Assembly (NCBI GenBank): GCA_017860395.1
Contig: JAGDMC010000047.1
Span: 1 to 10,609, forward strand
Source of the DNA: Bacteroidota bacterium
Lineage (GTDB): Bacteria > Bacteroidota > Bacteroidia > Bacteroidales > UBA932
Direction of reading: 5' to 3'
DNA: 10,609 nt
In this document: positions 1 to 6,668 of the stretch, in pieces
How positions within the stretch are numbered: the first letter of the stretch is position 1
Layout: each line of letters starts with the position of its first letter
Translations under genes and position numbers: made by a program
The notes under the pieces: model-generated
Databases searched by the model: none
Seen by the model: the letters and a program-made list of their open reading frames with translations, nothing else
What the model was told of the DNA's origin: nothing

Positions 1-27
1 GTCTGGAGAAAATCCTTAAAATTATTG

Positions 28-39
28 TACATATATGTA
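28..39. promoter_or_regulatory. Candidate operator: 12-base palindrome TACATATATGTA
   Basis: The sequence TACATATATGTA is identical to its reverse complement. It lies about 138 bases before the chosen start of the TetR-family gene. Its first half with the preceding base, GTACATAT, recurs at 793-800 in the tetR-tolC gap, and TACATAT recurs at 807-813. TetR-family proteins usually bind short palindromes near their own gene, so an operator is a reasonable inference. In DNA this AT-rich a 12-base palindrome can also arise by chance. Confidence 0.25.
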
Positions 40-87
40 TTTGATTAGTTAGACTTATTACTGCCTGATTACAAATTTAACAAGTAA

Positions 88-105
88 TTATTAATCGGAT
101 AATAA
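88..105. promoter_or_regulatory. Candidate operator: inverted repeat TTATTA-N6-TAATAA
   Basis: Two perfect 6-base arms (88-93 and 100-105) flank the spacer ATCGGA, about 70 bases before the start of the regulator gene. The size and position suit a dimeric HTH repressor. The arms are pure A/T, so chance occurrence is likely enough to keep confidence low. Confidence 0.2.
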
Positions 106-176
106 AAATATAAAAACTTTTTTTGTTTTTTAAGTTTTCTGTAATTACTTTTGCCGCCCTAAAGAATATAAAACAG

Positions 177-791
177 ATGGAGCTTAGAGAGAGAATAATA
201 GAAAATTCAATGGATATGTTTTTTCACCGTGGTTGCAAATCCGTTACAATGGATGAGATTGCTTCGGAAAACGGTATATCCAAAAGAACATTGTACGAGC
301 AGTTCAGTGATAAATCAACATTATTGGAGGAGTGTCTGGTCTTTCTGGAGAACAAAATGAGATATTGCACCCAAAAAGCAATTGACGAATCGGAGAATGT
401 AATGGAAATGGTACGTTTTTTTCATGAGAATCAGTCCGATATGATGGTAAACCTTAGACTCAATTTCTTTTTTGAACTTAAGAAATTCTATCCGGAAATT
501 TATAAGAAAACATACGGAAGATTTGTTGAGTTTCACAGGGAAAAGACGGTTGAATTCCTTGCCAGGGGACAAAAAGAGGGATTTTTTCTAAAGGATATAA
601 ACAAAGAACTCGTTGCAAAAATTATAATAGAGGTATCAAACGCCATTGAGAATTATGATATTTTTCCCACAAAAGATATTCCAAGAAAGGATATGTTCCG
701 GGAGTCAATTGTATTTTATTTCAGAGGCATTTCTACCACAAAGGGCATACAACTAATTGATAGTTATATAAATAAAGAAGACAATAAATAA
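177..791 (+). CDS. TetR/AcrR-family transcriptional regulator
   Basis: This 204-residue protein is probably the local repressor of the efflux genes that follow. The N-terminal 50 residues form a typical TetR DNA-binding domain: helix 1 (MELRERIIENSMDMFFHRG), then a helix-turn-helix at about 24-43 with T24-M-D-E-I-A, G33-I-S-K-R-T-L-Y40 and F43-x-D-K46. The remainder is a helical ligand and dimer domain without a recognisable signature. The ATG at 177 was preferred over an upstream TTG at 123, because the extra 18 residues (rich in F, K and I) do not belong to the family and the ATG sits right before helix 1. The gene ends 20 bases before the tolC-type gene, so it is probably co-transcribed with the pump it controls. 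The inducing ligand cannot be read from sequence. Confidence 0.9.
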   Translation: MELRERIIENSMDMFFHRGCKSVTMDEIASENGISKRTLYEQFSDKSTLLEECLVFLENKMRYCTQKAIDESENVMEMVRFFHENQSDMMVNLRLNFFFELKKFYPEIYKKTYGRFVEFHREKTVEFLARGQKEGFFLKDINKELVAKIIIEVSNAIENYDIFPTKDIPRKDMFRESIVFYFRGISTTKGIQLIDSYINKEDNK

Positions 792-811
792 GGTACATAT
801 TAATTTTACAT

Positions 812-2155
812 ATGAAAATATTAGGAATCGTAAAAACAGGAGCTCTCATTCTGAGTCTCACATTGTCAGCAGCGTCGCTCAGAGGTCAGGCTCCGGCAGG
901 CGATACGCTGAAGATTACCATCGGGGATGCGCTCGAAATTGCGCTAAACGAAAACCTGAACATCAAAATGGCCAACTCTGAACTACAGAGAGTAGACTAC
1001 CTTAAACAGGAAAACTGGAATGCTTTATTGCCGGCAGTCAATGCCTCGGCACAATACACGAATAATATTATGAAACCTGTTTTCTTCTCGGATTTTTTTC
1101 CGGGTGGCAAGATGGAGGTTGGTTCTACTAATAGTTATTCAATAACAGGAACTTTGCAGGTACCAGTATTTTCAATGGCCCTCTATAAAAACATACAGCT
1201 CTCGGAAATTGAGATAAAATCTGCACTTGAATCGGCAAGGACAACAAAGCTGGACCTGATTCAGCAGGTGAAAAACAGTTTCTACGGAGTTGTAATGCTG
1301 GAAAAATCAATTGAGGTTCTTGAGCAGAGTTTCAAAAATGCCAGAGAGAGCGCAGATAATATCAAAAAAATGTATGAGCAGGGAATGGCAAGTGAATATG
1401 ACAAGATTCGTTCCGATGTTGCAGCAAGAAACATATCCCCTTCCCTCACTCAGGCAAGGAACGGACTTGAGCTTGCAAAGATGCAGCTTAAGGTTCTGAT
1501 GTCTGTTAATATAAATCAACCGATAGAAATAGTTGGCGACTTTGACGGCTACAACAATCAGATAGCAAACTATAACTGGAACGGAGAGTTAAATGTAGAC
1601 GAGAACAGTACCCTCAAAACAATGGACATTCAACTGGAGAAGCTGAATAAAACCTATGAGCTGGTTCGTTCACAAAGGCTTCCTGTGCTGGCCGGATTTG
1701 CAAACTATCAGATGCAGATGCAAAATGAGGAGTTCAAATTTAACAAGCCATGGGCAAATTCGTTTGCTGTGGGTTTGTCTCTGCAGGTTCCGATATTTAA
1801 CAAATTGTCTGTGTCTCTTAAGGAGAAACAAACCAAAGCAGGGATTCAGAAGCTGGAATATCAGAGAGATCTCATTAAGGAGAATCTTTCACTGGCTGTT
1901 CAAAATTCAGTAAATGAAATGAGACGCGCCGGGGTTCAGTTGGTATCGGACAAAGAGGCTGTTCAGCAGGCTCAGAAGGGTTATGAAATATCAAAAGTGC
2001 GGTTTAACACAGGTGTTGGAACAGTGCTTGAATTAAACGATTCGGAAGTGGCCCTTACAAGATCAAAACTTAATTATAATCAAACGCTTTTCGATTTCAT
2101 TAAAGCCAAAAATGAGTTTGAAAAGTCTACAGGAATGGAAAATTTAGAAAAATAA
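812..2155 (+). CDS. TolC-family outer-membrane efflux channel
   Basis: This 447-residue precursor is the outer-membrane exit duct of the tripartite RND system. An N-terminal signal peptide is clear: a basic start (MKILGIVK), a hydrophobic core (ALILSLTLSAASL), and cleavage near residues 25-28 (R-G-Q-A). Two outer-membrane efflux protein (OEP) repeats follow, roughly 33-230 and 255-440. Each has long amphipathic helices rich in A, Q, E, L and K and a short strand segment, for example Y-S-I-T-G-T-L-Q-V-P-V-F-S near 109-121 and S-F-A-V-G-L-S-L-Q-V-P-I-F-N near 317-330. The duplicated L-Q-V-P-(V/I)-F motif is characteristic of the family. The C-terminal part V-R-F-N-T-G-V-G-T-V-L-E-L-N-D-S is the conserved second-repeat motif. 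Length is normal. Thirteen bases separate it from the adaptor gene. Substrates cannot be deduced. Confidence 0.93.
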   Translation: MKILGIVKTGALILSLTLSAASLRGQAPAGDTLKITIGDALEIALNENLNIKMANSELQRVDYLKQENWNALLPAVNASAQYTNNIMKPVFFSDFFPGGKMEVGSTNSYSITGTLQVPVFSMALYKNIQLSEIEIKSALESARTTKLDLIQQVKNSFYGVVMLEKSIEVLEQSFKNARESADNIKKMYEQGMASEYDKIRSDVAARNISPSLTQARNGLELAKMQLKVLMSVNINQPIEIVGDFDGYNNQIANYNWNGELNVDENSTLKTMDIQLEKLNKTYELVRSQRLPVLAGFANYQMQMQNEEFKFNKPWANSFAVGLSLQVPIFNKLSVSLKEKQTKAGIQKLEYQRDLIKENLSLAVQNSVNEMRRAGVQLVSDKEAVQQAQKGYEISKVRFNTGVGTVLELNDSEVALTRSKLNYNQTLFDFIKAKNEFEKSTGMENLEK

Positions 2156-2168
2156 CAGTTGTAATAAT

Positions 2169-2270
2169 ATGAAAAAAGTAACACTACTTCTTGCAATTGG
2201 CGCATTATTCTTAGGCGCCTGCACTTCAAAAAAAGAGAGTAATCAGGTGCACTTCAAAAAAAGAGAGTAA
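2169..2270 (+). pseudogene. Displaced 5' end of the RND adaptor gene (lipoprotein signal peptide)
   Basis: The ATG at 2169 begins a lipoprotein signal peptide: M-K-K, a hydrophobic core, then lipobox L15-G16-A17-C18 with the Cys codon at 2220-2222. Reading continues into the second copy of a 28-base duplication and stops at TAA 2268-2270, giving only 33 residues. If one repeat copy is deleted in silico, the frame runs straight on (C-T-S-K-K-E-S-N-Q-A-A-S-S-L-P-L-V-K-V-A) into the adaptor body and yields a 341-residue protein. This fragment and the open frame from 2296 are therefore two halves of one gene spanning 2169-3222. As drawn, the signal peptide is detached from the adaptor. It could still be expressed through slippage, so 'pseudogene' is provisional. 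Confidence 0.85.
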
Positions 2271-2275
2271 TCAGG
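2220..2275 (+). repeat. Perfect 28-base tandem duplication inside the adaptor gene
   Basis: Two adjacent identical 28-base copies occupy 2220-2247 and 2248-2275. Each begins TGCACTTC, continues with seven A residues and ends GAGAGTAATCAGG. The first base of copy one is the first base of the lipobox Cys codon. The length leaves remainder 1 on division by 3, so the duplication shifts the frame and creates the stop at 2268. No transposon ends or longer homology flank it, so replication slippage is the simplest origin. Confidence 0.97.
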
Positions 2276-2295
2276 CGGCCTCTTCTCTTCCTTTA

Positions 2296-3222
2296 GTGAA
2301 GGTTGCCGAGGCTAAAGCGCAAAAGGTAAACCAGATTGCCGAATTTACCGGCAACATTGAGCCATATGCAAAAAACAGTATTTCAAGTTCTGCATCTCAG
2401 AGAATTGAAAAAATTTATGTTGAGGTTGGTACAAGGGTAAGAAAAGGTCAGCTTCTGGTTCAGATGGAGAACCTTAACTATGGCAACGCCAAGACCCAGA
2501 TTGAAAACCTGAAAATAGACATGTCCCGCATTGATGCTCTTTATGCTGCAGGCGGTGTGTCAAAACAACAGTCCGACCAGATTCATACACAGGTAAAGGT
2601 GGCCGAAGAGAGTCTCCGCAACCTGGACAAGAATACTAAACTGCTCTCTCCAATTGACGGAGTTGTAACCCAAAGGAATTTCGATAACGGAGACCTTACA
2701 ATGGGGCAGCCGATTCTTGTTGTTATGCAGCTCCAGCCTGTTAAGATTATGATTAGCATTTCGGAAGAGTTCTTCCCTAAGGTTAAGATTGGTACTCCTG
2801 TTGAAATTTCACTCGACATTTATGAGGGTCAGAAATTCCCGGGCAAGGTGAGTCTCATCTATCCCACTATTGATGCAGCTTCCCGTACTTTCCAGGTTCA
2901 GGTGAGCATAAACAATCCTAAAATGGAGATTCGTCCCGGAATGTTTGCAAGGGCCAAAGTTGAATTAGGCGCAAAAAACAGAGTTGTTGTTCCGGATAAA
3001 TCGGTTATCAAGCAACAGGGAACTAACGATAAATATATTTATGTCCTGGACGGAGAAACAGTATTATTTACAAAAGTTGAGCTCGGACGCCGCATTGGTG
3101 CGCAATACGAAATTCTCAGCGGAATTGAAAACGGCCAAAAGGTTGTTGTTGCCGGAATGAATAACCTCGTAGATAAGGCAAAGGTTGAGGTAACTGAATC
3201 AGGTGCCGATTTGTCACTATAA
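2296..3222 (+). CDS. RND efflux periplasmic adaptor (HlyD/AcrA-type membrane fusion protein), frameshifted at the 5' end
   Basis: This is the body of the protein that bridges the RND pump and the TolC channel in the periplasm. The frame is open from 2215, but its first usable start is GTG at 2296, giving 308 residues without a signal peptide. The intact gene would start at 2169. Domains, numbered from the GTG: first half of the lipoyl/barrel-sandwich motif at about 28-58 (I-Y-V-E-V-G-T-R-V-R-K-G-Q-L-L); a short helical hairpin at about 58-112 (A-L-Y-A-A-G-G-V-S-K-Q-Q-S-D-Q); second lipoyl half at about 115-146 (L-S-P-I-D-G-V-V-T-Q-R-N); beta-barrel at about 148-225 ending I-R-P-G-M-F-A-R-A-K-V; membrane-proximal domain to about 300. 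Conservation through the whole body suggests that the frame break is recent or tolerated. Translation from the GTG would leave the protein in the cytoplasm. The pump gene follows after 14 bases. Confidence 0.88.
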   Translation: MKVAEAKAQKVNQIAEFTGNIEPYAKNSISSSASQRIEKIYVEVGTRVRKGQLLVQMENLNYGNAKTQIENLKIDMSRIDALYAAGGVSKQQSDQIHTQVKVAEESLRNLDKNTKLLSPIDGVVTQRNFDNGDLTMGQPILVVMQLQPVKIMISISEEFFPKVKIGTPVEISLDIYEGQKFPGKVSLIYPTIDAASRTFQVQVSINNPKMEIRPGMFARAKVELGAKNRVVVPDKSVIKQQGTNDKYIYVLDGETVLFTKVELGRRIGAQYEILSGIENGQKVVVAGMNNLVDKAKVEVTESGADLSL

Positions 3223-3236
3223 AATAGCAGTATCAC

Positions 3237-6200
3237 ATGAAAATATATGAAAGTTCAGTAAAAAAACCGGTTACAACGGCCCTCATTTTTGTGGCCATTG
3301 TAGTGCTTGGTTTATTTTCGTTTTCAAAGCTTTCGGTTGACCTTTATCCAAAGATTGAGCTCAATGCGGCAACGGTTATGACCACATATTCCGGTGCAAG
3401 TGCAATGGATATTGAGCAAAATGTTACAAAAAGGCTTGAAACATCCCTTAGTACAGTATCAGACTTAAAAAGAATATCATCTACATCCAAGGATAACGTA
3501 TCGCTCATAACAGTTGAGTTTGAATACGGAACCAACATGGATGAGGCGGTAAATGATATACGTGCGGTACTTGACATGCAACGTAACTTCCTTCCGGATG
3601 ACTGCGAATCCCCCGTTGTCCTAAAATTCAGTTCCGATATGATGCCTATCGCATTCATATCTGCACACGCCGGCGTGAGCTCGGAAGGCCTGTATAAGAT
3701 TCTTGATGAAAAGGTTGCTAACCCTCTGAACAGGATAGACGGAGTTGCTTCAACATCAATTTCAGGAGCGCCGCAAAGAGAAATTCAGATATCTGCCGAC
3801 CCTCAGAAAATGGAGGCGTACAAGCTGTCAATCGAACAGCTTTCCAATCTGATATCCATGGAAAACAGGAACATTCCTGCCGGTAGCATAGACGTAGGAA
3901 GCAACACATACTCTGTTCGTGTTGACGGAGAGTTCAAGGAGAGCGAAGAGATTCAGAATCTCATTGTGGGCAGCTATCAGGGCAAAAACATTTACATGAA
4001 GGATGTTGCCACTATTAAGGATACCCTCAAGGAGCGCTCGACAGAAATCTATACAAACGGAGAGAGGGGTGCAACAATTGTTGTTCAAAAACAATCAGGT
4101 GCGAATGTGGTTGAAATTGCCGATAAGATTAACGCAGCTCTTCCCGGAATACAAAAGTCTCTTCCTCCCGATGTAAAACTCGAGATGGTACTGGATACAT
4201 CGGAATTTATAAAGGATAGTATCAGCTCACTTACAGAGACGGTACTTCTTGCAGGTTTGTTTGTTATGATAGTTGTACTTTTCTTCCTTGGAAGATGGAG
4301 GGCAACATTTATAATTATCCTCACTATTCCGGTGTCTCTGGTGGCCGCCTTTATTTACCTTATGGTTACGGGAAATACGCTTAATATTATTTCCCTGAGT
4401 TCTCTCTCGATAGCCATCGGGATGGTTGTGGACGACGCAATAGTTGTCCTGGAGAACATAACGACGCACATAGAAAGGGGCAGCAAGCCAAAAGATGCAG
4501 CAATATATGCTACAAATGAGGTTGCTGTTGCCGTAATAGCTTCCACATTAACTATTATTTCTGTATTCTTCCCTCTTACTATGGTATCCGGGCTGGCAGG
4601 TATAATGTTTAAGCAACTGGGATGGATTGTGACAATTATCATTTCAATATCCGTTCTGGCAGCTCTTACGCTCACACCTATGCTTTCATCAATAATGCTT
4701 AAGGCCGATCCAAAAAGATCGAAAGCGTTCCAGTACTTCTATTCACCTATTGAGAGGATGCTTGACGGACTCGACAGAGCATATGCATCTGCATTAAAAT
4801 GGTGTGTAAATAACAGGTTTAAGGTAATGGGCGGAGCCCTGGTGCTCTTTTTGGTCAGTCTTGTACTGGTTGCAAAAGTTGGTACAGACTTTTTTCCTGC
4901 ATCGGATAACTCACAAATTGGTGTTACGGTAGAATTGCCGGTAGGTTCAAGAGTAGAGCAAGCCAGGAAACTAAATACTTACCTGTTTGAAATGTGGAAA
5001 AAGAAGTACCCCGAAGTTGAAATATTGCAGGCTTCACTGGGCCAGTCCGACGGGTCAAATGTTTTCATGTCATTAAGAACATCAGGCTCTCATATAATCA
5101 CATATACTGCAAAACTCTCAAAGCCCGAGAACAGAAAAAGAGATATTTTTGACATATCGGACGAAATGCGGAAAGACCTTAGTGCTACTCCTGAAGTATA
5201 CAGATATACAGTTACTCCGGGCGGATCAAGCGGAATGGGAATGGGCTCCGGAGGAACAACTCTTGAAATGGATGTCCTGGGCTACAACTTCGAAGATGCA
5301 GAGTCAGTTGCAAAACAGGTATCTGACATTATGAAGAAAACCGAGGGACTCAGGGATGTGAAGCTGAGCCGAGAAGACTATATGCCTCAGTTTAAAGTTG
5401 AGTTCGACAGAGACAAGCTTGCCATGAACGGCATAACCATGACCTCAGCTGCAACAGTTGTAAGAAACCGGATCAACGGGATTATTACTACAAAATTCAG
5501 GGAAGAGGGAGAAGAGTACGATATAGTTGTGAGAAATGACCAAAAATATCGTACTACAGTTGACGATATTAATAATATTTTAATATTCAACACTCAAGGC
5601 AAAGCGGTGAGATTAAGTGAATTGGGAAATGTTGTCGAAAATTTTGCACCACCTTCAATCGAACACCTCGATAGGGAACGGGTTATAAAAGTTACCGGTT
5701 CTGTTTACAAACGTTCGCTTGGAGATATTGCCACAGATGTAAACACAGCGGTTGCCAAGATTGATATGCCACCTCTCATTACCGCAAGTGTATCAGGTGC
5801 GGTTGAGGAGCAACAGGAGTCGTTTGCCGATATGTTCACGCTTCTGGCGCTTGTAATTCTCCTTACATATATTGTAATGGCATCGCAGTTTGAGTCTTTC
5901 CGCGATCCGTTTATAATAATGTTCTCTCTTCCATTTGCATTTACAGGAGTATTCGTTGCTTTATGGCTCACAGGAACAACACTCAGCCTTATCGCGCTCA
6001 TTGGCGCTGTAATGCTTGTGGGGATTGTGGTAAAGAATGGAATTGTGCTCATTGACTATATCAACCTAAACAAAGAAAGAGGGGCTTCAGTTAAGCGGTC
6101 TGTAATATCCGGAGGAAAGTCCCGTTTACGTCCGGTAATCATGACAACAGCTACAACTATTCTTGGTATGGTCCCAATGGCAATGGGAATAGGAGCAGGA

Positions 6201-6368
6201 TCTGAAATATGGCAGCCAATGGGTATAGCAATCATTGGCGGTCTTACACTTTCGACCTTACTTACCCTCATTGTTATCCCTACAATATATACATCATTCC
6301 ATGCAGGCGACATCAAGCGCAAGAGAAAAGCATGGGCAAAAAAAATTAACGAACTTAAAGCAGTTTAA
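3237..6368 (+). CDS. RND-family efflux pump, inner-membrane subunit (AcrB/MexB-like, HAE1-type)
   Basis: This 1043-residue, proton-driven antiporter is the trimeric engine of the efflux system. It shows the duplicated RND plan: TM1 near 12-30, a first large periplasmic loop to about 330, TM2-6 to about 490, TM7 near 530-548 (A-L-V-L-F-L-V-S-L-V-L-V), a second periplasmic loop to about 865, then TM8-12. Proton-relay residues are present: D399-D400 in TM4 (I-A-I-G-M-V-V-D-D-A-I-V-V-L-E-N) and K933 in TM10 (V-V-K-N-G-I-V-L-I-D), matching AcrB D407, D408 and K940. The TM11 motif R-L-R-P-V-I-M-T is also there (963-970). A flexible G-S-S-G-M-G-M-G-S-G-G stretch lies at about 663-673. Length and motifs are complete, with no lesion. 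The family exports lipophilic drugs, dyes or bile acids; no metal-pump signature was recognised, and the substrate is unknown. Confidence 0.95.
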   Translation: MKIYESSVKKPVTTALIFVAIVVLGLFSFSKLSVDLYPKIELNAATVMTTYSGASAMDIEQNVTKRLETSLSTVSDLKRISSTSKDNVSLITVEFEYGTNMDEAVNDIRAVLDMQRNFLPDDCESPVVLKFSSDMMPIAFISAHAGVSSEGLYKILDEKVANPLNRIDGVASTSISGAPQREIQISADPQKMEAYKLSIEQLSNLISMENRNIPAGSIDVGSNTYSVRVDGEFKESEEIQNLIVGSYQGKNIYMKDVATIKDTLKERSTEIYTNGERGATIVVQKQSGANVVEIADKINAALPGIQKSLPPDVKLEMVLDTSEFIKDSISSLTETVLLAGLFVMIVVLFFLGRWRATFIIILTIPVSLVAAFIYLMVTGNTLNIISLSSLSIAIGMVVDDAIVVLENITTHIERGSKPKDAAIYATNEVAVAVIASTLTIISVFFPLTMVSGLAGIMFKQLGWIVTIIISISVLAALTLTPMLSSIMLKADPKRSKAFQYFYSPIERMLDGLDRAYASALKWCVNNRFKVMGGALVLFLVSLVLVAKVGTDFFPASDNSQIGVTVELPVGSRVEQARKLNTYLFEMWKKKYPEVEILQASLGQSDGSNVFMSLRTSGSHIITYTAKLSKPENRKRDIFDISDEMRKDLSATPEVYRYTVTPGGSSGMGMGSGGTTLEMDVLGYNFEDAESVAKQVSDIMKKTEGLRDVKLSREDYMPQFKVEFDRDKLAMNGITMTSAATVVRNRINGIITTKFREEGEEYDIVVRNDQKYRTTVDDINNILIFNTQGKAVRLSELGNVVENFAPPSIEHLDRERVIKVTGSVYKRSLGDIATDVNTAVAKIDMPPLITASVSGAVEEQQESFADMFTLLALVILLTYIVMASQFESFRDPFIIMFSLPFAFTGVFVALWLTGTTLSLIALIGAVMLVGIVVKNGIVLIDYINLNKERGASVKRSVISGGKSRLRPVIMTTATTILGMVPMAMGIGAGSEIWQPMGIAIIGGLTLSTLLTLIVIPTIYTSFHAGDIKRKRKAWAKKINELKAV

Positions 6369-6370
6369 TT

Positions 6371-6664
6371 ATGAAATCGATAATGATTATATATAACCAG
6401 GCCCATAGCACCCTTGTTCAGCAGGCTCTCGACAAATGCGATGTGAGAGGTTTTACTAAATGGGTTGATGTTCAGGGTCGTGGCAGCGATAAAGGAGAAC
6501 CGCACTATGGCACTCATGCGTGGCCTTCCATAAACATGGCAATCATGGCGATTGTAGAGCCGGAAATTTTGACTATATTGCTTTCCGAATTAAAGGAAAT
6601 AAACTCTTCGGCCGAAAAACACGGGCTTCGCGCCTTTGTTTGGGAAGCAGAGTCGGCAATATAG
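6371..6664 (+). CDS. PII-like (GlnB-superfamily) small signalling protein
   Basis: This 97-residue protein aligns by eye with the PII fold. Strand 1 is M-K-S-I-M-I-I-Y. After helix 1 comes R26-G-F-T-K-W-V-D-V-Q-G-R-G-S-D-K-G42, which matches GlnB G-L-T-V-T-E-V-K-G-F-G-R-Q-K-G. Strand 3 is M56-A-I-M-A-I-V-E-P-E, followed by helix 2 (I66-L-T-I-L-L-S-E-L) and a final strand G85-L-R-A-F-V-W-E-A-E-S-A-I97. The T-loop (about 37-53) is shorter than in GlnB, lacks an obvious counterpart of the uridylylated Tyr51, and carries H45, Y46, H49 and W51. PII proteins are trimers that sense nucleotides or small metabolites and control transporters or enzymes. The gene starts 2 bases after the pump stop, implying translational coupling and a job linked to the pump. 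The function is inferred; the ligand is unknown. Confidence 0.75.
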   Translation: MKSIMIIYNQAHSTLVQQALDKCDVRGFTKWVDVQGRGSDKGEPHYGTHAWPSINMAIMAIVEPEILTILLSELKEINSSAEKHGLRAFVWEAESAI

Positions 6665-6668
6665 AAGA

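Larger units (their letters stand above)
1..176. other. AT-rich leader upstream of the tetR-type gene
   Basis: This non-coding stretch precedes the regulator and is very AT-rich. It contains a perfect 12-base palindrome (28-39) and a 6+6 inverted repeat (88-105), listed separately. In one frame the first bases read S-G-E-N-P then stop (TAA at 17-19). That could be the tail of an upstream + strand gene, but five codons are too few to call. No match to the Bacteroidota promoter pattern (TTTG, about 20 bases, TAnnTTTG) is convincing. The promoter of the efflux operon should still lie here, because the genes downstream are tightly packed. Confidence 0.5.

Noticed and set aside
123..176. TTG start adding 18 residues to the TetR-family regulator
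   Set aside because: The extension is not part of the family domain and follows a T-rich run. The ATG at 177 begins directly at helix 1 of the DNA-binding domain.
2220..2275. The 28-base duplication as an attachment site or transposon target duplication
   Set aside because: The copies are directly adjacent with nothing between them and no element ends nearby. Replication slippage explains them.
5705..6052. A 115-residue open frame on the - strand inside the pump gene
   Set aside because: It is antisense to conserved transmembrane segments 8-10 of the RND pump, has a low-complexity T/S/I composition, and has no independent support.
6636..6668. Earlier start for L-serine ammonia-lyase overlapping the PII-like gene
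   Set aside because: It adds 11 residues out of another gene's coding frame. The ATG at 6669 places G-P-S-S-S-H-T at residues 13-19, as expected.
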